Shown here piece after piece: positions 1 through 8,135 of a stretch of 64,000 bases of DNA. A program made the translations under genes and the position numbers. Source of the DNA: Microbacterium sp. 18062 (GTDB lineage: Bacteria; Actinomycetota; Actinomycetes; Actinomycetales; Microbacteriaceae); the NCBI RefSeq assembly GCF_902706225.1, contig NZ_CACSKB010000003.1, positions 1 to 64,000 of the forward strand, given 5' to 3'. Every line of letters begins with the position of its first letter. Positions within the stretch are counted from its first letter, which is position 1. Under the pieces are notes generated by a model. That model saw only the letters and a program-made list of their open reading frames with translations. It was not told where the DNA came from and made no database searches.

Positions 1-75
1 GCCCGCCGCGTCGGCGAACCAGAACCCAACCCAGAGGAGGTCCCCGAACCCGACTACCGAGCCCTCACCGCGTAA
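1..75 (+). CDS. 3' end of an unrecognised gene
   Basis: An open frame runs from the window edge to a TAA at 73-75 and encodes 24 residues rich in Pro and Glu, ending DYRALTA. The frame is open at its 5' end, so start and identity lie outside the window. I do not recognise a family. The acidic, proline-rich tail would suit a disordered C-terminus. It could also be chance, because the next 1.6 kb is decayed. Confidence 0.3.
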   Translation, partial: ARRVGEPEPNPEEVPEPDYRALTA

Positions 76-339
76 CCCCACGAAGAATCACGAGACCGAT
101 CCGTACACCACCTCAAAGGACTTGACCCGCCGAGGTTAGCGTGCTGGGTTACAGCGCGGCAAGTCATGCATCCATACAGCACGAGGCGACGGCACCCTGC
201 CCCGGGCAAGTAGACCGTCATGAGTACCCGTACCGCCTCCCTCGTACTTCCTCCGAGTAGCCAGCTCAGGCGACCCGAGAAGCGCATCGTTGGAACATGC
301 ATCTACTGAGTAGGATCGCGGCATCAATCGGAGCGATTT
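76..339. other. non-coding or decayed DNA, nothing recognised
   Basis: I see no open frame with convincing codon bias, no tRNA or rRNA, and no clear repeat. It belongs to the decayed stretch that continues to about 1660. Confidence 0.5.
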
Positions 340-1500
340 AGCCGGCTAGAGAACCTCGTCTGGGCGTTGCAGCCACGGCGGCGACCATCGTCGAGTCAGG
401 GAGGGCTGCGACGAAAGGCGACCCCACCAACAGGAATCGCCAACTACCCTCCACTTGCGCTTGCACTTGCACTTGCGCTTGCACTTGCACTTGCACTTGC
501 ACTTGCACTTGCACTTGCACGACGCTCGGATCGCTTGGCAGCGGCGGCGGCTCGGATACCAGCGATGCGACGAAGGCGGCAATGCTGAGCGGGCAGCTGC
601 GAGATAGGCCCACCAGGCACACAAGCAGGAGCGCGGCCGCTGCGCCCCATCCAAGCCAGGCGTTGACCGCGCCGTTCAGACAAACCCGTCACGCCTCGCG
701 AACGACCGCCAGCATCAAACCGACGACGAATCCGGAGTTTCCCAACAAGATTGCAACACCGAGCACCGCGTCGGTAACGAGAGCACCAGCCTGCAGCAAT
801 CCGGTCCCGTCGAACGGCATGGCCGCGACGACGACGACGACGAATCTCATCACGACGGCGACGGCGACGGTCCCGGCTGCAGCGCCGATTCCCACACCGC
901 GTGCGATCGTGTCCAGGCTCTCTCGCGGTCGAGGTTGCCCTGTCCACAGCACGATCGATCCACACCACAAGCAGCGGCGCACTGACCGCCGCAAGCAGGA
1001 CAACGCCGTACTGGAACGCCCATTGCAACACGGCATCCGCGATGCCCTTGCGCTATGTGGAACGAATGCGATGAACAGCCCGAGATACGCGACAGACACG
1101 GCTGCCGCGCTGAGGACGCATCGCCCACCCGCCACGGAGTGCCAGCCGCCCAACGGCGCCGGCTATCGACCGTTGCAGGACGCCTCACGACCATGCCGAT
1201 CAATGAACGTCGAGCCTTCCACCACTTCTTCATCACGATCACGACTGCCTGACCGCTCCGGCTTCCTTTGGCGCGGCGCTCCGTATCTCGCCAAGCCAGA
1301 CGAGAATGCATACGCCGGCGCCACCGCGGATTGCTGCAGCGAGAAGAAGGAGCGCGCGCCCCGTCTGCAAGTGGAAGCATCAGCAACAGGACCAACATCA
1401 GAAACGTAACTGCGGCGTCGACCCATGCGATCGCCCCGCTCCCGCCGCGTCGCCCTCGTATAGGGGAAGGCACGCACGTTCAGTACCACCGTTGTTGCGA
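340..1500 (-). pseudogene. frameshifted multi-pass membrane protein remnant(s)
   Basis: Hydrophobic segments typical of a multi-pass membrane protein occur on the minus strand but change frame repeatedly. Reading from right to left they are FSSAFVVVILATTVVLN (near 1500), AAVTFLMLVLLLMLPLA (near 1400), VLSAAAVSVAYLGLFIAFV (near 1100), YGVVLLAAVSAPLLVVWI (near 1000, another frame), VAVVMRFVVVVVAAM (near 830) and AAAALLLVCLVGL (near 620). One frame change falls close to 910-930, and an in-frame TGA sits at 689-691. The last segment runs into a Val-Gln repeat encoded by the hexamer array at 452-520. Intact genes nearby show no such frame changes. The family is not recognised. The remnant may derive from two or three adjacent small membrane proteins rather than one. 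Confidence 0.4.
452..520. repeat. hexanucleotide tandem repeat, about 11.5 copies of CACTTG
   Basis: The unit CACTTG (with CGCTTG at the second and fifth copies) repeats every 6 bp from 452 to 520. On the minus strand it encodes a Val-Gln dipeptide repeat and on the plus strand Leu-Ala. Because 6 is a multiple of 3, copy-number change would lengthen or shorten a protein without shifting frame. It lies within decayed DNA, so it is probably neutral now. Confidence 0.9.
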
Positions 1501-1690
1501 GGATGACGACTACGAAAGCGCTGCTGAACCGGCCGGCTCCATCACGACTCCTCGCGATCCAGCTTCCCCGAAGCTGGCCGATCGATTTGCCGCCAGAACG
1601 CGCCGAAGTCACGTTCGACCCATCACAGCCTCGCGTGCAGGCATCGTCACCTTCGATCACATGGCGGCAACAAAGGTCTGCTAAGAACGA

Positions 1691-1702
1691 TTAGCTAGCT
1701 AA
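1691..1702. promoter_or_regulatory. 12-bp palindrome upstream of ugd
   Basis: TTAGCTAGCTAA is a perfect palindrome 35 bp before the ugd start, in the only AT-rich patch of the upstream region. It could be an operator or overlap a -10 element. No cognate regulator gene is adjacent, so the role is inferred from position only. Confidence 0.35.
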
Positions 1703-1737
1703 ATCGTCGATTCGTCGACTGAACCACGAGGAGACCC

Positions 1738-3048
1738 ATGCGTCTGTCTGTCATCGGTTGTGGCTACTTGGGTGCTGTGCATGCGGCGGCGATGGCGTCG
1801 ATCGGTCATGAGGTGGTCGGGATCGACGTTGACGCGCGGAAGATCGAGTCGCTGTCGAGGGGTGAGGCGCCGTTCTTCGAGCCCGGGCTGCCCGAGATCC
1901 TGACGGAGGGGATCGCGTCGGGACGCCTGCGGTTCACCACCGATATGGCCGAGGCGGCGGGCGCGAAGGTGCATTTCATCGGGGTCGGCACCCCGCAGGT
2001 CAAAGACGGATACGCCGCCGACCTGACCTATGTGAACGCCGCCGTCGACGGCCTCCTCCCCTACCTCTCCGAAGGGGACGTGGTCGCGGGGAAGTCGACC
2101 GTCCCGGTCGGCACCGCCGCAGCGCTCGCGGAGCGTGTCACCCCGACCGGGGCGACACTGGTGTGGAACCCGGAGTTCCTCCGCGAGGGGTGGGCGGTGC
2201 AAGACACCATCGACCCTGATCGGCTCGTCGCCGGCGTGCCCGCGGGCCCCGAAGGCGAACGTGCTGCGGACGTTCTCCGAGAGGTGTACCACCCGAGCGT
2301 GGACAAGGGCACGCCCTTCCTCGTCATGGACCGCGCCACCGCGGAACTCGTGAAGGTGTCGGCGAACGCGTTCCTGGCCACGAAGATCAGCTTCATCAAC
2401 GCGATGGCAGAGATCGCCGAAGTCACCGGCGCCGATGTGACCCAACTCGCCGACGCGATCGGATACGACGACCGCATCGGCCGGAAGTTCCTCGGCGCCG
2501 GCATCGGCTTCGGCGGCGGCTGCCTCCCCAAAGACATCCGCGCGTTCTCCGCCCGCGCCGAAGAACTCGGCCGCGGCGAATCCGTCGCGTTCCTCCGAGA
2601 GATCGACGAGATCAACCTCCGCCGCCGCGAACGCGCCGTGCAACTCGTCGTCGAAGGCCTCGGCGGATCCGTGTTCAAGAAGAACGTCACCGTCCTCGGC
2701 GCCGCGTTCAAGCCCCACTCCGACGACATCCGCGACTCCCCTGCGTTGGACGTCGCCGTCCGTCTCCACGGCCTCGGCGCCTGGGTCACCGTCACCGACC
2801 CCGCCGCGATCGACAACGCCCGCCGCGTGCACCCGCAGCTGAACTACGTCGAAGACCGCGACGAAGCCCTCCGCGGCGCCGACGCCGTCATCGTCGTCAC
2901 CGAATGGGACGAATACCGCCGCGAACTCCCCCCGGAGCACGCCGCGTCCCTCGTCAACGGACAGATCATCGTCGACGGACGCAACTGCCTCGACGCCGCC
3001 GCATGGCGCAACGCAGGATGGACATATCTGGGAATGGGACGCCCGTAA
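1738..3048 (+). CDS. ugd: UDP-glucose 6-dehydrogenase (UDP-glucose/GDP-mannose dehydrogenase family)
   Basis: This 436-residue cytoplasmic enzyme should oxidise UDP-glucose to UDP-glucuronate with two NAD+, supplying acidic sugar for exopolysaccharide. The N-terminal Rossmann motif GCGYLG follows a short beta strand (residues about 7-12). The catalytic cysteine is Cys262 in GFGGGCLPKD, matching the family signature. The C-terminal UDP-binding domain includes GAAFKPHSDDIRDSP. Length and motif spacing are normal for the family. The ATG at 1738 is preceded by GAGGAG at a good distance. The gene lies just upstream of galU, whose product makes the UDP-glucose substrate, and in a region with a capsule-type tyrosine kinase. 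A GDP-mannose dehydrogenase cannot be ruled out from motifs alone, but the galU neighbour favours UDP-glucose. Confidence 0.93.
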   Translation: MRLSVIGCGYLGAVHAAAMASIGHEVVGIDVDARKIESLSRGEAPFFEPGLPEILTEGIASGRLRFTTDMAEAAGAKVHFIGVGTPQVKDGYAADLTYVNAAVDGLLPYLSEGDVVAGKSTVPVGTAAALAERVTPTGATLVWNPEFLREGWAVQDTIDPDRLVAGVPAGPEGERAADVLREVYHPSVDKGTPFLVMDRATAELVKVSANAFLATKISFINAMAEIAEVTGADVTQLADAIGYDDRIGRKFLGAGIGFGGGCLPKDIRAFSARAEELGRGESVAFLREIDEINLRRRERAVQLVVEGLGGSVFKKNVTVLGAAFKPHSDDIRDSPALDVAVRLHGLGAWVTVTDPAAIDNARRVHPQLNYVEDRDEALRGADAVIVVTEWDEYRRELPPEHAASLVNGQIIVDGRNCLDAAAWRNAGWTYLGMGRP

Positions 3049-3211
3049 CCCCAGGTCACATGGCAGATCTTCGAATGGATGCCAAGCCTCAACCGGGCGA
3101 CGGACTCGGTTCCCTGTTGCTGCATCAGCACTAGCGTGTCGCGCCGGTTCCCGGCGAGCCTCTCGTGCGGCCCCCGTTGATCACCGCTAGTGTCCCTCGT
3201 GTCCCGGGGGA

Positions 3212-3280
3212 GTCCCTAGGCCAGACGCTCTCGGTGGCACGAGGTGTCCCTCCTCGTCTTCGGAAGAGGAGGGACACCTC
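3212..3280 (+). terminator. strong hairpin preceded by a conserved 17-nt motif (copy A)
   Basis: GTCCCTAGGCCAGACGC (3212-3228) is followed by a perfect 15-bp stem, GAGGTGTCCCTCCTC (3241-3255) pairing with 3266-3280, closed by a UUCG-type loop. No U-tract follows. It lies 160 bp downstream of ugd in the same direction. The same 17-mer followed by another hairpin occurs at 17097-17167. It is probably a terminator or a structured RNA. The gap 3049-3402 otherwise holds nothing I recognise except the galU upstream region. Confidence 0.6.
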
Positions 3281-3402
3281 CCCCGCTGATCCGCCCGCAG
3301 ACGCCATCCGAGAGAAAAAGGCGCCCACTGCGCCCTGTAACACGAGGCAACCGACACTCCTCCGAAACGTTCGGTTCATCCGAAACCCATAGCGTTCAAC
3401 AT

Positions 3403-4293
3403 ATGACTCACACTTCGATCAAGGCCGTCATCCCTGCCGCGGGGCTCGGTACGCGCTTCCTGCCCGCCACCAAGGCGATGCCGAAGGAGATGCTTCCGGT
3501 CGTCGACAAGCCCGCGATCCAGTACGTCGTGGAAGAAGCGGTCGCGGCGGGAAGCGACGATGTGCTGGTGGTCGTGGGGCGCAACAAGAACGCGCTCGCG
3601 AACCACTTCGACCGCGTCACGGAGCTCGAGCACACCCTCGAGCGCAAGGGCGACGCGTCCAAGCTCGAGAAGGTCATGCAGGCCAGCCGGCTCGCCGACA
3701 TCCACTTCGTGCGCCAGGGCGACCCGCTCGGTCTCGGGCACGCCGTGCTGCGGGCACGCAAGCACGTGGGCAAGGAGACGTTCGCGGTGCTGCTCGGCGA
3801 CGACCTGATCGACGCCCGCGACGTGCTGCTCTCGCGCATGATCGAGGTGTCCCACGCACAGTCGGCGACGGTCGTGGCGCTCATGGAGGTGGAGCCCTCG
3901 CAGATCCACCTCTACGGATGCGCCGCGGTCGAGACGACCGATGACGACGACGTGGTCAAGGTGAAGTACCTCGTCGAGAAGCCCACCGCCGAAGAAGCAC
4001 CCAGCAACCTCGCCATCATCGGCCGATACGTGCTCAAGCCCGAGATCTTCGACGTGCTGGAGAAGACCACACCCGGCAAGGGCGGTGAGATCCAGCTCAC
4101 CGACGCCCTCGAAGTCCTCGCCGACAACGAGACCATCGCCGGCCCCGTGCTCGGCGTCATCTTCCGCGGCCGCCGCTACGACACCGGCGACCGATTGGAC
4201 TACCTCAAGTCGAATGTGCTGCTCGCTCTGGACCGGGAAGATCTCGGGCCGGAGCTGGGGGCTTGGGTGAAGGAGCTTGCGGGGCGGATCTGA
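3403..4293 (+). CDS. galU: UTP--glucose-1-phosphate uridylyltransferase
   Basis: This 296-residue enzyme makes UDP-glucose from UTP and glucose-1-phosphate. The nucleotide-binding signature GLGTRFLPATKAMPKEM is at residues about 12-28, followed by LPVVDKPAIQY. The active-site segment KYLVEKP and the C-terminal RGRRYDTGDRLDYL match GalU. An upstream in-frame extension to 3244 would run through the hairpin region and adds no family sequence. The ATG at 3403 gives the usual GalU length and begins MTHTSIKAVIPAAG, so I chose it. No strong Shine-Dalgarno sequence precedes it. Together with ugd it provides UDP-glucose and UDP-glucuronate for envelope polysaccharide. Confidence 0.95.
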   Translation: MTHTSIKAVIPAAGLGTRFLPATKAMPKEMLPVVDKPAIQYVVEEAVAAGSDDVLVVVGRNKNALANHFDRVTELEHTLERKGDASKLEKVMQASRLADIHFVRQGDPLGLGHAVLRARKHVGKETFAVLLGDDLIDARDVLLSRMIEVSHAQSATVVALMEVEPSQIHLYGCAAVETTDDDDVVKVKYLVEKPTAEEAPSNLAIIGRYVLKPEIFDVLEKTTPGKGGEIQLTDALEVLADNETIAGPVLGVIFRGRRYDTGDRLDYLKSNVLLALDREDLGPELGAWVKELAGRI

Positions 4294-4483
4294 GGGGCCG
4301 AGCGACTGAGCGATCAGCTCGCTGCCTCGCCCTTCGCACCTGTGCTCTACCCCTCCCAGTACTGAATGATCGTGTGTCATCGTGCGAACAGAATCGTCTC
4401 ATCGACATCAGCAATGCTCATTCCCATGTGTAGATAAGAACGCCATCACGGTGGCTGGAGGATACCGATGAAGGGCATCACAA

Positions 4484-6709
4484 GTGGCTGAGCTCGATCT
4501 CCCCTCAGATGGCGAGTCCCCTCGAGAGGCAAAGCTTCGCGCAGCTATCGACGTGGTAAATGCGGAGGTCGAAGATCTTGATACGCTGACGAGCGCCGGC
4601 CGACTGTCCGAGGCGGCACTAGATGCCACTTTCGTCGCGGCCACAAGTGCGGAAACGTTGAATGTCGACGCTGACGGGTTCCCGCAGTTGCTCACCAACC
4701 CGGCGGCGGCGATCAATGCGGCGCTGGCGATGGCGGGGAATCACACGACGGTGAGAGTGGTGCCGGGTGTATACCACTGTAGTGAAGGGATCGTCGCGTA
4801 CGGGCACGACCCGGTGACGTTCGCTCCGCGGAATGTGACGCTCAATCTGACCGGCGTGACGCTGATCCGCACCGCGCCGGGCGTGAATCTGGTGACCCTC
4901 CGGGGCGGGTTCGCGCCGCAGGTTCTGGTCACGTCGGTAACTGTCACCTCGACGGTGATCGACTCCGTGGCCACGCCGGTGACGGTGCTGACGTATACGG
5001 CGCCTCACGGCCTGGCAGCGGGGGATGTGATCAAACTGATCTCGGATGATCCGATCCCGGGGGGCCGGTGGACGAGCACGACGATGCGCCCCCGGATGGG
5101 GCAGTTCATGCGCGTGTACTCGGTGGATGGTCTAGCCGCCACTCTGCACGGGGTGCCGGTGCGGGTCGCATCGTATGCGACGAACGTTCGATCGGCGAAA
5201 TGCCGTAAGGGGTCTGCGAACCTCCGCGGCGGTACGTTCGATGTGACGGACGCGATGCTCACGGCCGCGAACCGGTCAACGTACGTCGTGCGCATGGAAA
5301 GCCTCATCTCGTCCCGCATCGACGATGTCGTGGTGGAGCGGGCTGTGGGACCCGCGGTGCAGCTTCGCTCGAACCTACATGCGCGAGTCCACACAGACGT
5401 CAACTGGGCGATGAACGACAACAGCGCCGTGCTCGGGTATGGGGTGCATGAGAACGGCGGCAACTTCTCCCGGGTGACGGGCTCGGCGGCCTGGACTCGC
5501 CACGGGTACGACGAGAAAACCCCGGACACCGCCGAAGGCAGCACCACCACGTCCTCGTACGGCTCCACGATGTTCTCGCACGTCACGATGAATATCGTGC
5601 ACCCGTCGTTCACGGGGTTCACGACCCATCAGGAGTCGTACTATCCCCATTTCGACGGGTGCACGTTCTTGGGAACCAAGAGTTCGGATGGGGTGACCGC
5701 GTTCGGTTTCCGGGGCCTAGGTGCCGTCGTGTCCAATGCAGTGGTCAACGGCGCGAGGGTCGCGTTCTCGGTGGGCACAGAAACAACGCCCACGTATATC
5801 AACGGGGAGTCCCGAGAGGTCGTGATCCGCGGCGGGAGCGTGGCCAATGTGATCGCGCTGTTCGCGACGACCATCCGCACCGGCACGCATCCGAACCTTG
5901 GAGTCAAGGACGACCTCCGCACCATCGACGTCTCTGGCGTCCACGCGCGAGACGTCGACCGGATCACGACGCTCGTGAACTCACGTGCACGCATGGCTGA
6001 TCTCGATGTGCGACTGTCATCGTCGCCGAGCGGCCCTCAGATCAGCCTGACGAATTCCGATCTCGATATCGATGGCACGATCACCATCGACGGATCAGGC
6101 GTCACCGAGCCGGCTTCAGCCAGCGGCTACCGGCTGATCTCCACGGACAGCACGGTCGCCCCCGGTGTCTCCCGCATCGTCAACACGGGCAGTATCGTGC
6201 TGCGCGGATCGAGCGTGTACCTCGGGGGGTTCACCGTCCCCGCGATCCAGCTCAACGCTCAAGGAAAGTGCTGGTTCCCATCGTCCACGTCGCTGATCAT
6301 CGACGGGACCGCGCTGCCGGCCCATCCGTTCCCCAGCACCGCCGGATTCGACGGTTCCCTCGCGGGGTACTCCTACATCGCTCCGCCAGGCCCCGTTACT
6401 CGGTCCGGCTACCGTACGTTCGTGACTTCTGCGCAGATCGCAGCGGAGAATCTATGGCGCGAGCTTCTCGCATCACCGGAGCCCAACCTCCTCGCGCTGT
6501 GCAGCAACACGATCGCGGGAACGGTCGCGAAGCTCGCCCCCGGCCGCTTCTACGGGCAGCTACTCACCATCGTCACGACCGTCGCAACGGTCACTCTCAA
6601 CAGCGGCGGCGAGTACGGCACCTCGCTCTCCGCGTCGACAATGACCATCCCCGCGGGCGGGTCGATGCGGCTCGCGTGTATCGGCTCCGTGTGGAGACAA
6701 CTGAGCTAG
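4484..6709 (+). CDS. right-handed beta-helix protein with tail-spike-like N-terminus
   Basis: This 741-residue protein has no signal peptide. Residues 1-70 form a short helical stretch ending SEAALDATFVAATS, resembling the linker of phage tail-fibre and tail-spike proteins. Residues about 80-600 carry the Gly/Asn/Val-rich short strands of a parallel beta-helix, as in pectate-lyase-like folds. The C-terminal 60 residues form a compact Thr/Val-rich beta domain. I infer polysaccharide binding or cleavage, possibly a domesticated phage depolymerase, given ugd and galU upstream. No catalytic residues can be assigned. The GTG start at 4484 follows AAGGG. A better GGAGGA (4457-4462) sits before an ATG at 4468 that opens a 7-codon ORF, MKGITSG, overlapping this start, so translation may be coupled. 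Its strand and position extend the plus-strand ugd-galU run. Confidence 0.7.
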   Translation: MAELDLPSDGESPREAKLRAAIDVVNAEVEDLDTLTSAGRLSEAALDATFVAATSAETLNVDADGFPQLLTNPAAAINAALAMAGNHTTVRVVPGVYHCSEGIVAYGHDPVTFAPRNVTLNLTGVTLIRTAPGVNLVTLRGGFAPQVLVTSVTVTSTVIDSVATPVTVLTYTAPHGLAAGDVIKLISDDPIPGGRWTSTTMRPRMGQFMRVYSVDGLAATLHGVPVRVASYATNVRSAKCRKGSANLRGGTFDVTDAMLTAANRSTYVVRMESLISSRIDDVVVERAVGPAVQLRSNLHARVHTDVNWAMNDNSAVLGYGVHENGGNFSRVTGSAAWTRHGYDEKTPDTAEGSTTTSSYGSTMFSHVTMNIVHPSFTGFTTHQESYYPHFDGCTFLGTKSSDGVTAFGFRGLGAVVSNAVVNGARVAFSVGTETTPTYINGESREVVIRGGSVANVIALFATTIRTGTHPNLGVKDDLRTIDVSGVHARDVDRITTLVNSRARMADLDVRLSSSPSGPQISLTNSDLDIDGTITIDGSGVTEPASASGYRLISTDSTVAPGVSRIVNTGSIVLRGSSVYLGGFTVPAIQLNAQGKCWFPSSTSLIIDGTALPAHPFPSTAGFDGSLAGYSYIAPPGPVTRSGYRTFVTSAQIAAENLWRELLASPEPNLLALCSNTIAGTVAKLAPGRFYGQLLTIVTTVATVTLNSGGEYGTSLSASTMTIPAGGSMRLACIGSVWRQLS

Positions 6710-6711
6710 CG

Positions 6712-7491
6712 CTACCCCCACACCGCGCCGACGATCTGCAGAGCGGCGTACAACGCGCCGAAGCACAGATGAACGGTCACCGCGCCCCAGATCCTCCCCG
6801 TCGCCATGACCAGCGATGAGCACACGACACCCAACAGCGCCTGAGTGACACCCATGACAAGAGGCGGCGACGCGGTCCACACGAAAGCGGCGTAGAGCAA
6901 AGACGTGACGGCGACCGACAACAGCGCGGGATCGCGCCGATCCCATCGGTGAAGAACCCGGTAGAGCGCCACCAACACGACCCCGCGGAAGAAGAACTCC
7001 TCCGCGAGCGGCGACACGACCGCCCCGCCCGCCACCGACACGAGGGTGACGGGCGACCAGCCCACCGCCGCATCGGCGAGGGCAGGAAACCCGGTGTCGC
7101 CGGTCATCGCGACCAGCCACCCCAAGACGAGCACGAGCGAACATCCGATCAGAACACCCCACACGACGTCGGCGGCATCCACTCGGAGAAGACGTGCCGG
7201 CACCGACTGAGCGAAAGCGACGATCACCGCTGCGACCAGCAGCCCCTGCGTCGCCAGCATCGCTGCAGCGGGACCCGCCCCCGCCGACTCGTCTATGAAC
7301 GGCTTGACCAGAACCGCCGCGCCGAGACACAAGAGCGCAAGCCCGAGCATGCGCGTGCGCCAGCGCAGCACGCTACGCCCGCCCTCACGCCAGTCGGCCT
7401 TCTTCAGACGCCGGCGCTGCGCGTCGTGAAACCGCCGCCGAGTGAGCCCGCCCGCTATTGTCAACGCACGTCGTTCAGGCGCGGCCCGCAC
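6712..7491 (-). CDS. CPBP-family intramembrane protease-like protein
   Basis: This 259-residue protein has about seven or eight hydrophobic segments. The central EEFFFRG matches motif 1 (EExxxR) of the CPBP/Abi (Rce1-like) family. Motif 2 normally ends in FxxxH; here the equivalent segment is SLLYAAFVW, with no histidine. Motif 3 has VHLCFGALY, which keeps a His. The GTG at 7491 overlaps the end of the upstream gene by 17 bp. An internal ATG at 7350 would give 212 residues beginning right before the first membrane helix and is a credible alternative start. It is co-directional with the LPXTG, DUF4012 and tyrosine-kinase genes. CPBP proteins can act in prenyl-protein-type processing or bacteriocin immunity; the function here is unknown, and the lost His makes proteolysis uncertain. 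Confidence 0.75.
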   Translation of the reverse strand: MRAAPERRALTIAGGLTRRRFHDAQRRRLKKADWREGGRSVLRWRTRMLGLALLCLGAAVLVKPFIDESAGAGPAAAMLATQGLLVAAVIVAFAQSVPARLLRVDAADVVWGVLIGCSLVLVLGWLVAMTGDTGFPALADAAVGWSPVTLVSVAGGAVVSPLAEEFFFRGVVLVALYRVLHRWDRRDPALLSVAVTSLLYAAFVWTASPPLVMGVTQALLGVVCSSLVMATGRIWGAVTVHLCFGALYAALQIVGAVWG

Positions 7492-8053
7492 CAGACCGGG
7501 ATCGTCGAGCGATCGCCCCTGCCGTCAGCACGACACCGCCGACGACGATGGCGCCCACACCGACCAACATTGGCGCGAGCGCCGAATCGGCTGATCCGCC
7601 CGTCACAGGCAGTCCCGACGACGCGCCCCCCGTCGAGCTCGTGACCACTCGCACCGGAGCCGTGCCGATACGGCCGCTCGTCTCGCCGACCGCCGAGATC
7701 TCGTAAGACCCCGTCGTCTGGTTGCCGAGAGTGATGCGGATCACGCTGGTCGAGCCGTCGGACTGCGCACGTGTCAGCGTGGATGCCGACGAGACCGCCG
7801 TCTTGATCACCGCGAAGGTGCTCCCGCTCGCCTCCTCGCCGGTGATCGTGACGGTCACGTCCTCATCGCCCAGGAACGTGTCCTCCGTGCACGAGAAATC
7901 GACCACGCTGCCCGGCGTCGTCACCGTCGGGGTCGCCGCGCACCCGCCGGTGACGGGGTACGTGCTGGCCGTCGCGACACCCGGCGCCAGAACCACCACT
8001 GCCGACACGGCAGCCGCCGCGATCGCCGCACCCGCGAAACGCCTGTTGAGCAT
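7475..8053 (-). CDS. small LPXTG-anchored surface protein
   Basis: This is a 192-residue cell-wall protein. An N-terminal signal peptide (MLNRRFAG then about 20 hydrophobic residues ending ATAS) is followed by a 110-residue all-beta Thr/Ser/Val domain with two cysteines (CAATP and FSCTE) that could form a disulfide. A sortase signal LPVTGG comes next, then a hydrophobic helix and the basic tail RRSRSG. This is the full substrate pattern for a class E-like or class A sortase. No sortase gene lies in the window. The start has a strong GAGGGGGG upstream. It is co-directional with the DUF4012 and BY-kinase genes, so it may be a structural or adhesion component of the same surface locus. Confidence 0.85.
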   Translation of the reverse strand: MLNRRFAGAAIAAAAVSAVVVLAPGVATASTYPVTGGCAATPTVTTPGSVVDFSCTEDTFLGDEDVTVTITGEEASGSTFAVIKTAVSSASTLTRAQSDGSTSVIRITLGNQTTGSYEISAVGETSGRIGTAPVRVVTSSTGGASSGLPVTGGSADSALAPMLVGVGAIVVGGVVLTAGAIARRSRSGAGRA

Positions 8054-8135
8054 GAGCCCCCCTCATCCGCAGATCGTCATGCCGACCTGCATCCCACGTG
8101 ACTGTCGATAACCGCGACGCGGCTTGCCGGTCACT

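Noticed and set aside
4484-6709. A prophage around the tail-spike-like gene
   Set aside because: Neighbours are housekeeping or surface genes (galU, CPBP, LPXTG); no integrase, capsid, tail or lysis gene or att-like repeats were seen.
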